Source of the DNA: Leucobacter ruminantium
GTDB lineage: Bacteria; Actinomycetota; Actinomycetes; Actinomycetales; Microbacteriaceae
Reading direction: 5' to 3'
Assembly (NCBI RefSeq): GCF_017565705.1
Contig: NZ_JAGDYL010000001.1
Span: 62,001-126,000 of the forward strand
Length of the DNA: 64,000 bases
Under the pieces are notes generated by a model. That model worked only from the letters and a program-made list of their open reading frames with translations. It was not told the DNA's origin and ran no database searches. The translations under genes and the position numbers were made by a program. Shown here in pieces: positions 1 to 8,338 of the stretch. Each line of letters begins with the position of its first letter. Within the stretch, counting starts at the first letter, position 1.

Positions 1-1
1 C

Positions 2-505
2 GCCGGCTCCCGGGCCGTCAAGGTGCGGCCCTCGGACGCTTCGGACCGGAGCAGCAACGAGCGCTTCGGGCGCTGGAGCGAGGCGATCGCCCGCGGGATG
101 GGAACGCCCTGGTTCCTCTTCATCCTCACCCTCGTCTGCCTCGTCTGGCTCGCGTGGAACACCTACGGCCCCGAGCAGTGGCGCTTCGACTCCGCGGCGC
201 TCGGCTTCACCGCGCTCACCCTCATCCTGTCCCTCCAGGCCTCGTACGCCGCTCCCCTGATCCTGCTGGCGCAGAACCGGCAGGACGACCGCGACCGGGT
301 GCAGATCGAGCAGGACCGGCAGCGCGCCGAGCGCAACCTCGCCGACACCGAGTTCCTCGCCCGCGAGGTCGTCGCGCTGCGCCTCGCGATCAAGGATCTC
401 CCCGATCGCGATTTCGTGCGCGCCGAGCTGAAGGCCCTGCTGACCGAGCTGCAGGAGGAAGAGGATCCCGCGCCCGAGGAGAATCCGGATGCCGACCGCG
501 CCTGA
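2..505 (+). CDS. DUF1003 membrane protein (5' end outside window)
   Basis: Two hydrophobic segments (around TPWFLFILTLVCLVWLAW and LTLILSLQASYAAPLILLAQ) are followed by the signature NRQDDRDRVQ and a charged helix, which is the DUF1003 fold of small actinobacterial membrane proteins of unknown role. The frame is open to the left edge, and residues before the GTG at position 23 still resemble the family's basic N-terminus, so the gene is probably truncated by the window. Its last 17 nt overlap the mrp start, implying translational coupling. In mycobacteria the same family sits near mrp and tatB, so this is core synteny. Function unknown; family assignment is firm. Confidence 0.85.
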   Translation, partial: AGSRAVKVRPSDASDRSSNERFGRWSEAIARGMGTPWFLFILTLVCLVWLAWNTYGPEQWRFDSAALGFTALTLILSLQASYAAPLILLAQNRQDDRDRVQIEQDRQRAERNLADTEFLAREVVALRLAIKDLPDRDFVRAELKALLTELQEEEDPAPEENPDADRA

Positions 506-1640
506 GGCGGCGGTCCTGGCCGCGCTCGATCGGGTGAGGGATCCCGAGATCCTGCGTCCGATCACGGAGCTCGGCATGGTGCGCGCCGTCGAGGTGGACG
601 CCGACGGGCGGGCGACCGTGTCGATCCTGCTCACGATCGCGGGGTGCCCGGCGGCGCGACGCATCGAGGCCGACGTGCTCGAGGCGGCGTCGCAGGCGCC
701 CGGCGTCTCCGAGGCGCGCGTGGAGGTCGGCGTCATGACCCCCGAGGAGCGGCGCGACTTCGTCGAGCGTGTGCGCGGCGACCGGGGCTCGCGCCCCCGG
801 CAGTTCGGCCCCGAGTCGCTGACACGGGTGATCGCCGTGACGAGCGGCAAGGGCGGTGTCGGCAAGTCCTCGCTCACCGCGGGGCTCGCCGTCGCGCTCG
901 CCGAGCGGGGTCTCGCGGTCGGCCTCGTCGACGCCGACGTGTTCGGATTCTCGATCCCCGGCCTCCTCGGGCTGAGCCGCGACGGCGTCACCGAGCAGCC
1001 CACGCGAGTCGACGACATGATGCTGCCGCCCGTGGCGCACGGTGTGAAGGCGATCTCGATCGGCATGCTCCTGGGCGACGCCGACCCACGCACGACCGCC
1101 GTGTCGTGGCGCGGTCCGATGCTGCATCGCACGATCGAGCAGTTCCTGCGCGACGTCTGGTTCGGCGACCTCGACGTACTGCTGCTCGACCTGCCCCCGG
1201 GAACGGGCGACGTCGCGATCACCGTGGGGCAGCTGCTGCCGCAGGCCGAGGTCATCGTCGTGACCACCCCGCAGGAGGCCGCGGCCGATGTCGCGGTGCG
1301 CAGCGCGCTCGTCGCCAGGCAGACGGGTCAGCGGGTCATCGGCGTGATCGAGAACATGGCCGGCCTGCTGCAGCCCCACGGAAGCGTGCTCGACCTCTTC
1401 GGCACGGGCGGCGGTGCGCTCGTCGCCGAGCGGCTCGGCGACGCCGAGCACGGCGAGGTGCCGCTGCTCGGCAGCGTGCCCCTCTCCCCCGTCTTCCGCG
1501 CAGGGGGCGATACGGGTGAGCCGGCGGTGCTGCGGCATCCCGACGATCCGGCAGCGGCCGAGGTGCTGCGCATCGCCGAGCGCCTGATGGCCGGCGGCCG
1601 CGGTCTCGCGGGGCGATCGCTGGGTCTCAGCGTCCGCTGA
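489..1640 (+). CDS. mrp: Mrp/ApbC-family P-loop ATPase, Fe-S cluster carrier
   Basis: The first ~85 residues form an MIP18/DUF59 domain; a deviant Walker A, GKGGVGKSS, lies at residues 120-128, followed by the Mrp motifs VDADVFGFS and LDLPPGTGD. Mrp proteins bind and transfer Fe-S clusters in an ATP-dependent way. The CxxC pair of enterobacterial ApbC is absent (ENMAGLLQPHG stands there); as far as I recall mycobacterial Mrp lacks it too, so this need not mean loss of function. The gene starts inside the DUF1003 gene and converges on tatB with only 20 bp between. Length, 383 aa, is normal for actinobacterial Mrp. Confidence 0.92.
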   Translation: MPTAPEAAVLAALDRVRDPEILRPITELGMVRAVEVDADGRATVSILLTIAGCPAARRIEADVLEAASQAPGVSEARVEVGVMTPEERRDFVERVRGDRGSRPRQFGPESLTRVIAVTSGKGGVGKSSLTAGLAVALAERGLAVGLVDADVFGFSIPGLLGLSRDGVTEQPTRVDDMMLPPVAHGVKAISIGMLLGDADPRTTAVSWRGPMLHRTIEQFLRDVWFGDLDVLLLDLPPGTGDVAITVGQLLPQAEVIVVTTPQEAAADVAVRSALVARQTGQRVIGVIENMAGLLQPHGSVLDLFGTGGGALVAERLGDAEHGEVPLLGSVPLSPVFRAGGDTGEPAVLRHPDDPAAAEVLRIAERLMAGGRGLAGRSLGLSVR

Positions 1641-1660
1641 TCGGCCGCGAGGGATCCGCG

Positions 1661-2020
1661 CTACGTCGCCTCGTCGTCGAAGTGGAACTCGCCCGTGTCG
1701 GGCCGCCGGGGTGCAACGATCCGCTCCGCGGCTGAGGCTCCGCGCGCGGGACGCGCCGCCTCACGCTCATCCTCGAGCAGCGCGTCGCGGATGATGCGGC
1801 GCGGATCGTACTGGCGAGGATCGAGCTGCTTCCAGTCGACGTCGTCGAACTCGGGGCCCATCTCGTCGCGCAGCCGATCCTTCGCGCCGTCGGCCATCCG
1901 CTTGACGGTGCGGACGAGGTCACCGAGCTTCTTCGCATAGGCCGGCAGTCGTTCCGGGCCGACGACAAAAACCGCGATCACGAGGATCACCAGCAGTTTC
2001 TCGAAGGTCAGGCCCAGCAT
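1661..2020 (-). CDS. tatB: Twin-arginine translocase subunit TatB
   Basis: The protein begins MLGLTFEKLLVILVIAVFVV followed by GPERLP, the single membrane helix plus hinge that defines TatA/TatB; the longer, charged cytosolic tail favours TatB, the subunit that receives folded twin-arginine precursors with TatC. The ATG at 2020 is preferred over the GTG one codon upstream because it gives the usual N-terminus. Its position between an O-methyltransferase gene and mrp matches the common actinobacterial order. 119 aa. Confidence 0.88.
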   Translation of the reverse strand: MLGLTFEKLLVILVIAVFVVGPERLPAYAKKLGDLVRTVKRMADGAKDRLRDEMGPEFDDVDWKQLDPRQYDPRRIIRDALLEDEREAARPARGASAAERIVAPRRPDTGEFHFDDEAT

Positions 2021-2139
2021 CACCCCAATCGTACCCGCCCGGACGCTGTGGATTTGGCCCGGCGAGAGCGTGTGCGCGCACCGCCGGGGCCGCGCGGCCC
2101 TACTCTAGGAGGATCGGCATCGGCACGACGGAGGAGAAT

Positions 2140-2772
2140 GTGAGCAAGCTCGAACGCAACTGGCAGTACGCCGAGCAGTACCCGGGCGAGACCGAGGCGC
2201 TGGTGCGTGCTCGTCGCCTGTCGCTGGAGCTCGGCGTGGAGCCTGTGAGCCGCTCGGTCGGCGCCCACCTCTCCGCGGTCGCCGCCCTGAGCCGCGCGCA
2301 GGCGATCTGCGAGATCGGAACGGGTGTGGGCGTGAGCGGCCTCTCGCTGCTGCGCTACGTCGATGACGCGACCCTCACCTCGATCGAGATCGAGCCCGAG
2401 CACCTGCGCGAGGCGAAGACGATGTTCGCCGAGGCCGGCATCCCCGGATCTCGTTTGCGCCTCATCGAGGGCGACGCCAGGCACGTCGTGCCCCGGCTGA
2501 ACACCTCGGCCTACGATCTCGTGCTGCTCGACGCGAACCCGCTCGAACTGCTCGACCACTTCGAGCACGCCCTCGGCATCGTTCGCCCGGGCGGCTCGAT
2601 CATCGTGACGAACGCGTTCTCGCACGGGCGAGTGCCCGAGCCGGCGGCCCGCGACACCGCCACCCAGAACATGAGGGATCTGCTGGCGCTCGTCTCGGAG
2701 TCGGCCGCGATCGCCCCGGTGCTCTCGCCCGCCGGCGACGGAGTGCTGACGCTCGTGCGCCTCGACGACTGA
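2140..2772 (+). CDS. SAM-dependent O-methyltransferase (class I)
   Basis: A Rossmann-fold methyltransferase of 210 aa. The SAM-binding glycine loop ICEIGTGVGVSG lies near residue 60 and the acidic ribose-binding motif SIEIEPEHL follows one strand later. It resembles the catechol/caffeoyl-CoA O-methyltransferase-like family (mycobacterial Rv1220c type), whose substrate is unknown. The GTG start is set by GAGGAG five bases upstream. It is divergent from tatB and faces DUF3117 across a strong shared terminator. Confidence 0.85.
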   Translation: MSKLERNWQYAEQYPGETEALVRARRLSLELGVEPVSRSVGAHLSAVAALSRAQAICEIGTGVGVSGLSLLRYVDDATLTSIEIEPEHLREAKTMFAEAGIPGSRLRLIEGDARHVVPRLNTSAYDLVLLDANPLELLDHFEHALGIVRPGGSIIVTNAFSHGRVPEPAARDTATQNMRDLLALVSESAAIAPVLSPAGDGVLTLVRLDD

Positions 2773-2816
2773 GCGCCGCCCCGTCGGCCCGGCGAGCGGA
2801 GCTCCCCGAGAACCAC

Positions 2817-2853
2817 GAAGGCCCCGCGATCCCTGTCGGATCGCGGGGCCTTC
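2817..2853. terminator. Bidirectional hairpin terminator
   Basis: Perfect inverted repeat: 16-bp arms at 2817-2832 and 2838-2853 with a 5-nt loop. It sits between the converging stop codons of the O-methyltransferase (2772) and DUF3117 (2867) genes and can serve both strands; the arms carry AAGG/CCTT at their outer ends. Confidence 0.8.
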
Positions 2854-2866
2854 GAAGCTCAGCGCC

Positions 2867-3037
2867 TCAGCCGTCGAGCACGCCGGCCAGCACGTCGCGC
2901 AGCTCCGCCGCTTCCTGGTCGGTCACGGAGATCACGATGCGTCCGCCGCCCTCGACCGGAACGTATACGACGATCGCCCGGCTCTCGCGCACCGCTTCCA
3001 TGGGGCCATCCCCAGTCCTCGGTTTCATTGCAGCCAT
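2867..3037 (-). CDS. DUF3117 small conserved protein
   Basis: A 56-aa protein starting MAAMKPRTGDGPMEAV and ending LRDVLAGVLDG, a near-perfect match to the DUF3117 pattern found across Actinobacteria. The ATG at 3037 has a strong ribosome binding site (AGGAGG, six bases away). The role of this family is unknown; its conservation in length and sequence suggests an essential or structural partner. It lies 65 nt downstream of dapE on the same strand and ends at the shared hairpin terminator. Confidence 0.92.
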   Translation of the reverse strand: MAAMKPRTGDGPMEAVRESRAIVVYVPVEGGGRIVISVTDQEAAELRDVLAGVLDG

Positions 3038-3102
3038 GGCGCCTCCTCATCACGTTTGGTGGTTCCCGTCCATTATCCCGCGGTTCGAGCCGATCCGCGA
3101 AA

Positions 3103-4218
3103 TCATCCGGCGGTGAGCCACGCCCGGAGGGCCGCGGCGCATGACATGATCTGGCTGATCGGCACCTGCTCGTCGTCGGCGTGGGCGAGCAGCGGGTCGC
3201 CCGGCCCGAAGTTCACGGCCGGGATGCCGAGCGCCGAGAACCGCGACACGTCGGTCCAGCCGAGCTTCGCGGTCGGCTGCTGACCGACCGCCTCCACGAA
3301 GGCGCGGGCGAGCGGCGCGTCGAGGCCGGGCCTGGCGCCGGGGGCCGCGTCGACCACCTCGACCTCGTCGGCATCAGAGAAGAAATCGCGCACGAGTGCC
3401 TCTGCCTCGGCGACGCTGCGGCTCGGCGCGAAGCGGTAGTTCACCTCGATCGTGCAGCGGTCGGGGATCACGTTGCCCGCGATGCCGCCCTCGACGCGCA
3501 CCGCGTTCAGACCCTCGCGGTATTCGAGGCCGTCGACCACCACGCGCTCGGCCTCGTAAGCCGCGAGCCGTTCGAGCATCGGCCCTGCGCGGTGGATCGC
3601 GTTCTCGCCCATCCAGCTGCGCGCCGAGTGGGCGCGACGCCCGAGCATCGTCACGCGGGCCCGCAGGGTGCCGTTGCAGCCGCCCTCGATCGTGCCGTTC
3701 GACGGCTCGCCGAGGATCGCGAAGTCGGCGGCGAACAGCTCGGGACGATTGCGCATGGCACGGCCGAGCCCGCTGAGGTCGGACGCGACCTCCTCATGGT
3801 CGTACCAGATCCACGTGATGTCGACGGAGGGATCGGACAGCTCGACGGCGAGCGCCAGCTGCACGCCGACGCCGGCCTTCATGTCGACCGTGCCGCGGCC
3901 CCAGATCACAGGTTCACCCGATTCGGGGTCGAGGACATCGCGAATCGGCAGGTTCCCGTTGATCGGAACCGTATCGAGATGGCCGGCGATCGCGACGCGG
4001 CGAGCGCGACCGAGTTCCGTGCGCGCGATCAGGGTGTCGCCGTCGCGCGTCACCGCGAGGTGCGGCGCGTGCTCCCGCAGCATCGCCTCGATCGCGTCGG
4101 CGATCGCCCGCTCGTCGCCGGAGACCGACGGGATGTCGCACAGCCGCCGCGTCAGCGCGGCGGGACCGAGCGACGGGTCGAGCACGGGCACGGGGGCGGG
4201 GTTCGCTGCGGAATTCAC
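3103..4218 (-). CDS. dapE: Succinyl-diaminopimelate desuccinylase
   Basis: M20-family metallopeptidase of 371 aa that removes succinate from N-succinyl-L,L-diaminopimelate on the way to lysine and peptidoglycan. Metal-site residues are visible: AGHLDTVP (His80, Asp82), the bridging Asp112 in [10 protein letters not shown] and the catalytic acid pair in YDHEEV (Glu142/143). The dimerisation lid lies between about residues 185 and 295. The start is GTG at 4218. It is divergent from dapD, and dapC is also in the window, so three succinylase-branch enzymes are encoded here. Confidence 0.92.
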   Translation of the reverse strand: MNSAANPAPVPVLDPSLGPAALTRRLCDIPSVSGDERAIADAIEAMLREHAPHLAVTRDGDTLIARTELGRARRVAIAGHLDTVPINGNLPIRDVLDPESGEPVIWGRGTVDMKAGVGVQLALAVELSDPSVDITWIWYDHEEVASDLSGLGRAMRNRPELFAADFAILGEPSNGTIEGGCNGTLRARVTMLGRRAHSARSWMGENAIHRAGPMLERLAAYEAERVVVDGLEYREGLNAVRVEGGIAGNVIPDRCTIEVNYRFAPSRSVAEAEALVRDFFSDADEVEVVDAAPGARPGLDAPLARAFVEAVGQQPTAKLGWTDVSRFSALGIPAVNFGPGDPLLAHADDEQVPISQIMSCAAALRAWLTAG

Positions 4219-4298
4219 GCATGCAAGCCTATGCGATCCCTCGCCCCGGCAGGGCCCCGGCGATCCCTCGCCCGTGCCGCTCCCCTACGATAGAAGCC
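4219..4298. promoter_or_regulatory. dapE/dapD divergent intergenic region with two GATCCCTC copies
   Basis: The 80 bp between the divergent starts must hold both promoters. It contains two direct copies of GCGATCCCTCGCC-like sequence (octamers at 4235-4242 and 4262-4269), members of the window-wide GAGGGATC family. No clear -10/-35 pair could be fixed by eye. Confidence 0.4.
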
Positions 4299-5255
4299 AT
4301 GACAGAGACTCGCTTCGCATGGGCCGCAGGCCTCGCCACCATCGCCGCCGACGGCACCGTACTCGACGCCTGGTTCCCGGAGCCCGCACTCGGCCGCCGT
4401 CCCGGAGGGCGCGACCCCTGGGTCGCCCCGGCCGAGCTCGAGGCCCTCGCCGGAACCGACGAGCTGCGCGGCGTCGAGCTGCGACCGATCGACGTCGAGA
4501 TCGACCTCGACGCGGCCCCCGTCTCCACGGAAGACGCCTACCTGCGCCTGCAGCTGCTCTCCCACTGCCTCGCGCAGCCGAACTCCATCAACCTCGACGG
4601 CATCTTCGGCCGATTGCCGAACAACGCCTGGACCGGCGCGGGCCCCATGCAACCCGAGGTCTACGCCGAGCGCCTCCCCCGACTCAAGCGCGCCGGCCTC
4701 ACCGTGCTCGGCGTCGACAAGTTCCCGCGCCTCACCGACTACCTCGTGCCGAAGGGCGTGCGCATCGCCGACGCCTCGCGCGTGCGCCTCGGCGCGCACC
4801 TCGCGCCAGGCACCACCGTCATGCACGAGGGTTTCGTGAACTTCAACGCGGGCACCCTCGGCGCTTCGATGGTCGAGGGCCGCATCTCGCAGGGCGTCGT
4901 GGTCGGCGACGGCTCCGACATCGGCGGCGGCGCCTCCATCATGGGCACGCTCTCGGGCGGCGGCACCCAGCGCATCACGATCGGCGAGCGCGCGCTGCTC
5001 GGCGCGAACTCGGGCATCGGCATCTCGATCGGAGACGACAGCGTCGTCGAGGCCGGGCTCTACGTGACCGCGGGCACGAAGGTCCTGCTGCCCAAGGGCA
5101 CCGCGGAGGCGCCCGGCGAGGCGATCGAGGTCAAGGCGGTCGAGCTCTCGGGCCTCCCGAAGCTGCTGTTCCGCCGCAACTCGCGCACGGGCGCCGTCGA
5201 GGCACTGCCGCGCGAGGGCGCGGGCATCGAGCTCAACGCCGCGCTGCACGCGTAG
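4299..5255 (+). CDS. dapD: Tetrahydrodipicolinate N-succinyltransferase
   Basis: 318 aa. The N-terminal two-thirds match the actinobacterial DapD type, followed by left-handed beta-helix hexapeptide repeats ([20 protein letters not shown], then IGGGASIMG). The enzyme adds succinate from succinyl-CoA to tetrahydrodipicolinate in lysine/meso-DAP synthesis. The ATG at 4299 gives the family's [15 protein letters not shown] start; further upstream in-frame codons read through the divergent promoter and are not credible. Divergent from dapE. Confidence 0.93.
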   Translation: MTETRFAWAAGLATIAADGTVLDAWFPEPALGRRPGGRDPWVAPAELEALAGTDELRGVELRPIDVEIDLDAAPVSTEDAYLRLQLLSHCLAQPNSINLDGIFGRLPNNAWTGAGPMQPEVYAERLPRLKRAGLTVLGVDKFPRLTDYLVPKGVRIADASRVRLGAHLAPGTTVMHEGFVNFNAGTLGASMVEGRISQGVVVGDGSDIGGGASIMGTLSGGGTQRITIGERALLGANSGIGISIGDDSVVEAGLYVTAGTKVLLPKGTAEAPGEAIEVKAVELSGLPKLLFRRNSRTGAVEALPREGAGIELNAALHA

Positions 5256-5274
5256 GGATCCCTCCTTCTTCTCC

Positions 5275-5331
5275 CGAGGGGTCGCGTTTGGGGGTTATTC
5301 ATGCCTCGAAACCCCCGAATGCGCCCCCTCG
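5275..5331. repeat. Hairpin element A upstream of DUF559 gene
   Basis: Imperfect inverted repeat, 22-nt arms at 5275-5296 and 5310-5331 (19 of 22 paired), 13-nt loop. The core is GGGGTC-n-C-n-TT-n-GGGGGTT. A closely related hairpin (6576-6636) lies on the other side of the following gene. It may terminate dapD, but the pairing with a second copy suggests a repeat family. Confidence 0.7.
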
Positions 5332-5416
5332 AGCGAGATTCCGAGGAATCGACCTCGCGAGCCTCGACCGCATTCGCCGAAGTCAGCGCCTGCCGACCTT
5401 CTTCCCCCGCGTCACC

Positions 5417-5474
5417 TGTGCATAACTTGCTCTCGGCATATCGACGGGGAGAACACCCGCCCGCCTGTGGATAG
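5417..5474. other. Two DnaA-box-like 9-mers
   Basis: TGTGCATAA (5417-5425) is the exact reverse complement of TTATGCACA, fitting the DnaA-box consensus TTATNCACA; TGTGGATAG (5466-5474) differs from a perfect box by one base. Both point the same way, 49 nt apart, just upstream of the DUF559 gene. Their role is unknown. Confidence 0.35.
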
Positions 5475-5512
5475 TGCTCTCCGCCTCTCCCCGCTTCGTG
5501 CACACTGGCGAC

Positions 5513-6478
5513 ATGCCTCGCGTCGCAACCCCACTACCGCCCGAGTTGGGCCCTGCGTTCTCGGTTTCCTCCGCCAGGGATCTCGGAGTGACGATCGACC
5601 GCCTCCGCTCGCCCCATCTCGAACGGCCGTTCCAGGGGGTCCGTATGCAGCGCACTCCGGCAGATCCCTCCTTGCACCCCCTGGAGGCGCAGCGCTGGAA
5701 CCAGCTCGCTCTGATTCGGGCTCTCTCCCAGCGCCTCACCCCCGGGCAGTTCTTCAGCCACAGCAGCGCCGCTGTGCTGTGGGGCGCGCCTCTGCCGCCT
5801 CGGTCGATGCGTGAGCTGCATGTCAGCGCGCACTCGCCCGGACGGGCTCCGCGGATTACCGATGTGATCGGTCACCGCGTCGCCCCTGGCCGTTGCCCGG
5901 TCCGCGAGGTCGACGGCGTTCGTGTCGCAGCGCCGGCCACGACGTGGGCGATGCTGGGATCCCTCGGCCTCTCGGTACCGGAACTCGTGGCCGCGGGCGA
6001 CCAACTCGTGCGAATGTATCGGCCGGGATACGGCCGTCGCGAAGTCGGGAAAGCTCCCACGACCACACGCGAAGAACTCGCGGCAGTGCTCGAGCTCGGC
6101 CGCTGGGTCGGCTCCCTCAGCCTGCATCGAGCCGTCGAACTCGTCCGGGAGGATTCGTGGTCTCCGCAGGAGTCGTTTCTCCGCGTCAACCTCGTCAACC
6201 GCGGGCTCCCGGAACCCGAGCTGAACCGCGATATATATTCCGCCAACGGCGACTTTCTCGGGTGTCTCGACCTCTCCTACCCCGAGTATCGCCTCGGGGT
6301 CGAGTATCACGGGGTGATGCATTCCGAAAGCTACTCCCGCGATGTCGAACGCATGGCAGCCTTCCGCAGCGAGAAGTGGGAGATCATCGAGGTGACCAGC
6401 GCACTGGGCGCCCAGTCGATCACGGTAGCGGCTCGAGTCGAAGAGGCGCTTCGCGCCAGAGGTTGGTCTCCGCGCTGA
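5513..6478 (+). CDS. DUF559-type (PD-(D/E)XK, Vsr-like) nuclease-domain protein
   Basis: 321 aa. The C-terminal ~90 residues carry the DUF559 pattern: LDLSYPEYRLGVEYHG (acidic residues of a PD-(D/E)XK site), then SRDVERMAAF and a WEIIEVT strand. The N-terminal part resembles the winged-helix/AbiEi-like region that often precedes DUF559 in Actinobacteria (SHSSAAVLWGAPL). Biological role is unknown: phage defence, repair or selfish-element functions have all been suggested for relatives. The ATG at 5513 is chosen; an in-frame ATG at 5474 would add 13 residues. Its codon choice is less GC-extreme (ATATATATTC near 6231), and two related hairpins bracket it, hinting at transfer. Confidence 0.7.
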   Translation: MPRVATPLPPELGPAFSVSSARDLGVTIDRLRSPHLERPFQGVRMQRTPADPSLHPLEAQRWNQLALIRALSQRLTPGQFFSHSSAAVLWGAPLPPRSMRELHVSAHSPGRAPRITDVIGHRVAPGRCPVREVDGVRVAAPATTWAMLGSLGLSVPELVAAGDQLVRMYRPGYGRREVGKAPTTTREELAAVLELGRWVGSLSLHRAVELVREDSWSPQESFLRVNLVNRGLPEPELNRDIYSANGDFLGCLDLSYPEYRLGVEYHGVMHSESYSRDVERMAAFRSEKWEIIEVTSALGAQSITVAARVEEALRARGWSPR

Positions 6479-6575
6479 GCAGACCGCGACGTCCCCAGAT
6501 CGAAACGTCGCACACCACACACCGCACACCGACACGTCTGCGCAACCGCCTGAGCCTCAGTTCACCACGCCCCAG

Positions 6576-6636
6576 TTCAAGGAGTCACATTCGGGGGTTT
6601 CACAGCCCTTGAAACCCCCGAATGTGACCCCTTGAA
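6576..6636. repeat. Hairpin element B downstream of DUF559 gene
   Basis: Near-perfect inverted repeat: 26-nt arms at 6576-6601 and 6611-6636 with one mismatch and a 9-nt loop. It shares the GGGGTCACATTCGGGGGTT core with hairpin A at 5275-5331. It could terminate the nuclease gene, but the stem is unusually long. Confidence 0.75.
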
Positions 6637-6699
6637 GAGACAACAGCGAGGCGATCCGGGTGGCACCGGGGAGGGCGGGCACCGCGTCGTGGGCGCGCG

Positions 6700-6732
6700 A
6701 AAAGCCCCGGCCCACCAGGAACCGAGGCTCTT
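6700..6732 (-). terminator. gltA terminator hairpin
   Basis: On the minus strand AAGAGCCTCGG and CCGGGGCTTTT form an 11-bp stem (with G-T pairs) across an 11-nt loop and end in a short T run, 18 nt past the gltA stop codon. Confidence 0.65.
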
Positions 6733-6749
6733 CGAGGGCGCCCGCGCGC

Positions 6750-8042
6750 CTAGCGGTCGAGGTGACGCTCCGGGCTGCCGATGTAGAGCTGCTGCGGGCG
6801 ACCGATCTTCGTCTGCTTGTCCTGGTGCGCCTCGCGCCACTGCGCGATCCAGCCGGGCAGGCGGCCGATGGCGAAGAGCACGGTGAACATGCGCGTCGGG
6901 AAGCCCATGGCCTTGTATATGACGCCCGTGTAGAAATCGACGTTCGGGTAGAGCTTGCGCTCCTTGAAGTAGTCGTCCTCGAGGGCGATCTGCTCGAGCT
7001 CCTGCGCGAGGCCGAGCAGCGGGTCGTTGACGCCGAGCTCCTCGAGCACCCGGCCCGCGCTCTCCTTGACGATGCGGGCGCGCGGATCGTAGTTCTTGTA
7101 GACGCGGTGTCCGAAGCCCATGAGCTTCACCCCGTCCTCCTTGCGCTTGACCTTCTCGACGAAGGTCTCGACGCTCTGTCCCGAGTCGCGGATCTGCGCC
7201 AGCATGTCGAGCACGGCCTCGTTGGCGCCGCCGTGCAGCGGGCCCGAGAGGGCATTGATGCCCGCGGCGATCGACGAGAACATGTTCGCGCCGGTCGAAC
7301 CGACGAGTCGCACCGTGGAGGTGGATGCGTTCTGCTCGTGATCGGCGTGCAGGATGAGGAGCTTGTCGAGCGCGTCGACGAGCACCGGGTTCATGACGTA
7401 CTTCTCGGCCTTGTTGCCGAAGTTGAGGCGCAGGAAGTTCTGCACGAAGTTGAGGTCGTTGTCGGGGTAGAGCGTCGCCTGGCCGATCGACTTCTTGTGC
7501 GCGTACGCCGCGAGCACCGGCAGCTTCGCGAGCAGCCGGATCGTGTTGACCTCGACGAACTCGGGCACCGAGGTGTCGAGCGAGCTCTCGTAATAGGTCG
7601 ACATCGTCTGCAGGCCGCCCGAGAGCATCGCCATCGGATGGGCGGTGTGCGGCACGGCCTCGAAGTAGTACTTCATGTCCTCGTGCAGCAGCGTGTGCCT
7701 GCGGATCTCGCCGTCGAAGGCCGCCAGCTCGTCGGCGGAAGGGAGCTCGCCGTAGATCAGCAGGTAGGCCACCTCGAGGAAGGTCGACTTCTGCGCGAGC
7801 TCCTCGATCGGATAGCCGCGGTAGCGCAGGATGCCCTCGTCGCCGTCGATGTAGGTGATGGCCGACTTCGTCGAGGCCGTGTTCACGAACCCGTAGTCGA
7901 GGGCCGTGTACCCGCTCTGCCTGGTCAGGGTGCTGACGTCGATGGCCGCGTGACCGTCGACCGCCTCGTGGATCGGAAACTCGGCGGAGCCTCCGGGAAA
8001 CGTCAGCTGGGCCGTGCTCGGGTTCTGAGTCGATTCGGTCAC
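6750..8042 (-). CDS. gltA: Citrate synthase (type II)
   Basis: 430 aa hexameric-type citrate synthase condensing acetyl-CoA and oxaloacetate. Active-site motifs are present: GPLHGGANEAV, MGFGHRVYKNYDPRA (catalytic His) and FYTGVIYKAMGFPTRMFT (catalytic Asp region is intact by context). The N-terminal beta domain (LTFPGGSAEFPI) marks the full-length type II form, unlike the shorter PrpC homologue at 53 kb. GTG at 8042 is the start because GAGGAG precedes it by six bases; the longer frame lacks a ribosome binding site. Confidence 0.93.
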   Translation of the reverse strand: MTESTQNPSTAQLTFPGGSAEFPIHEAVDGHAAIDVSTLTRQSGYTALDYGFVNTASTKSAITYIDGDEGILRYRGYPIEELAQKSTFLEVAYLLIYGELPSADELAAFDGEIRRHTLLHEDMKYYFEAVPHTAHPMAMLSGGLQTMSTYYESSLDTSVPEFVEVNTIRLLAKLPVLAAYAHKKSIGQATLYPDNDLNFVQNFLRLNFGNKAEKYVMNPVLVDALDKLLILHADHEQNASTSTVRLVGSTGANMFSSIAAGINALSGPLHGGANEAVLDMLAQIRDSGQSVETFVEKVKRKEDGVKLMGFGHRVYKNYDPRARIVKESAGRVLEELGVNDPLLGLAQELEQIALEDDYFKERKLYPNVDFYTGVIYKAMGFPTRMFTVLFAIGRLPGWIAQWREAHQDKQTKIGRPQQLYIGSPERHLDR

Positions 8043-8338
8043 ATCGTCTCCTCGTGAGGTCTCGTGCGGGCCGGACATCGCGTGTGACGTCGCCCTGTTT
8101 CCACCATATCCGCTCCGAGGAGCTTCAGGCCTCCACCGCGGGTGCGCAGCAGACTGCGTCTAGATTATCTCGACGTCGAGCAAAATGCGATTCGTGCGAC
8201 GGTCGCAGGGCAGGCGGTCGGGCCTCTCGATCCGCCGCGACGGGAGAGGGATCGGGACTCGGGAACCGATACGACGGGAGAGGGATCGGGACGCCGCGAC
8301 CGCTCGACGGCGGTGCTGCGGCGCCCCGATCCCTCCGG
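8043..8338. repeat. gltA upstream region with 21-bp direct repeat and hairpin terminator
   Basis: Between gltA and the surface-protein gene lies a 21-bp direct repeat (8238-8258 and 8272-8292, 34-bp period), each copy containing GAGGGATC. The second copy also pairs with 8318-8335 (18-bp arms, 17 matched; left arm 8280-8297), giving a GC-rich hairpin 3 nt beyond the surface-protein stop codon, a likely terminator on the minus strand. The remainder should hold the gltA promoter. Confidence 0.6.
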
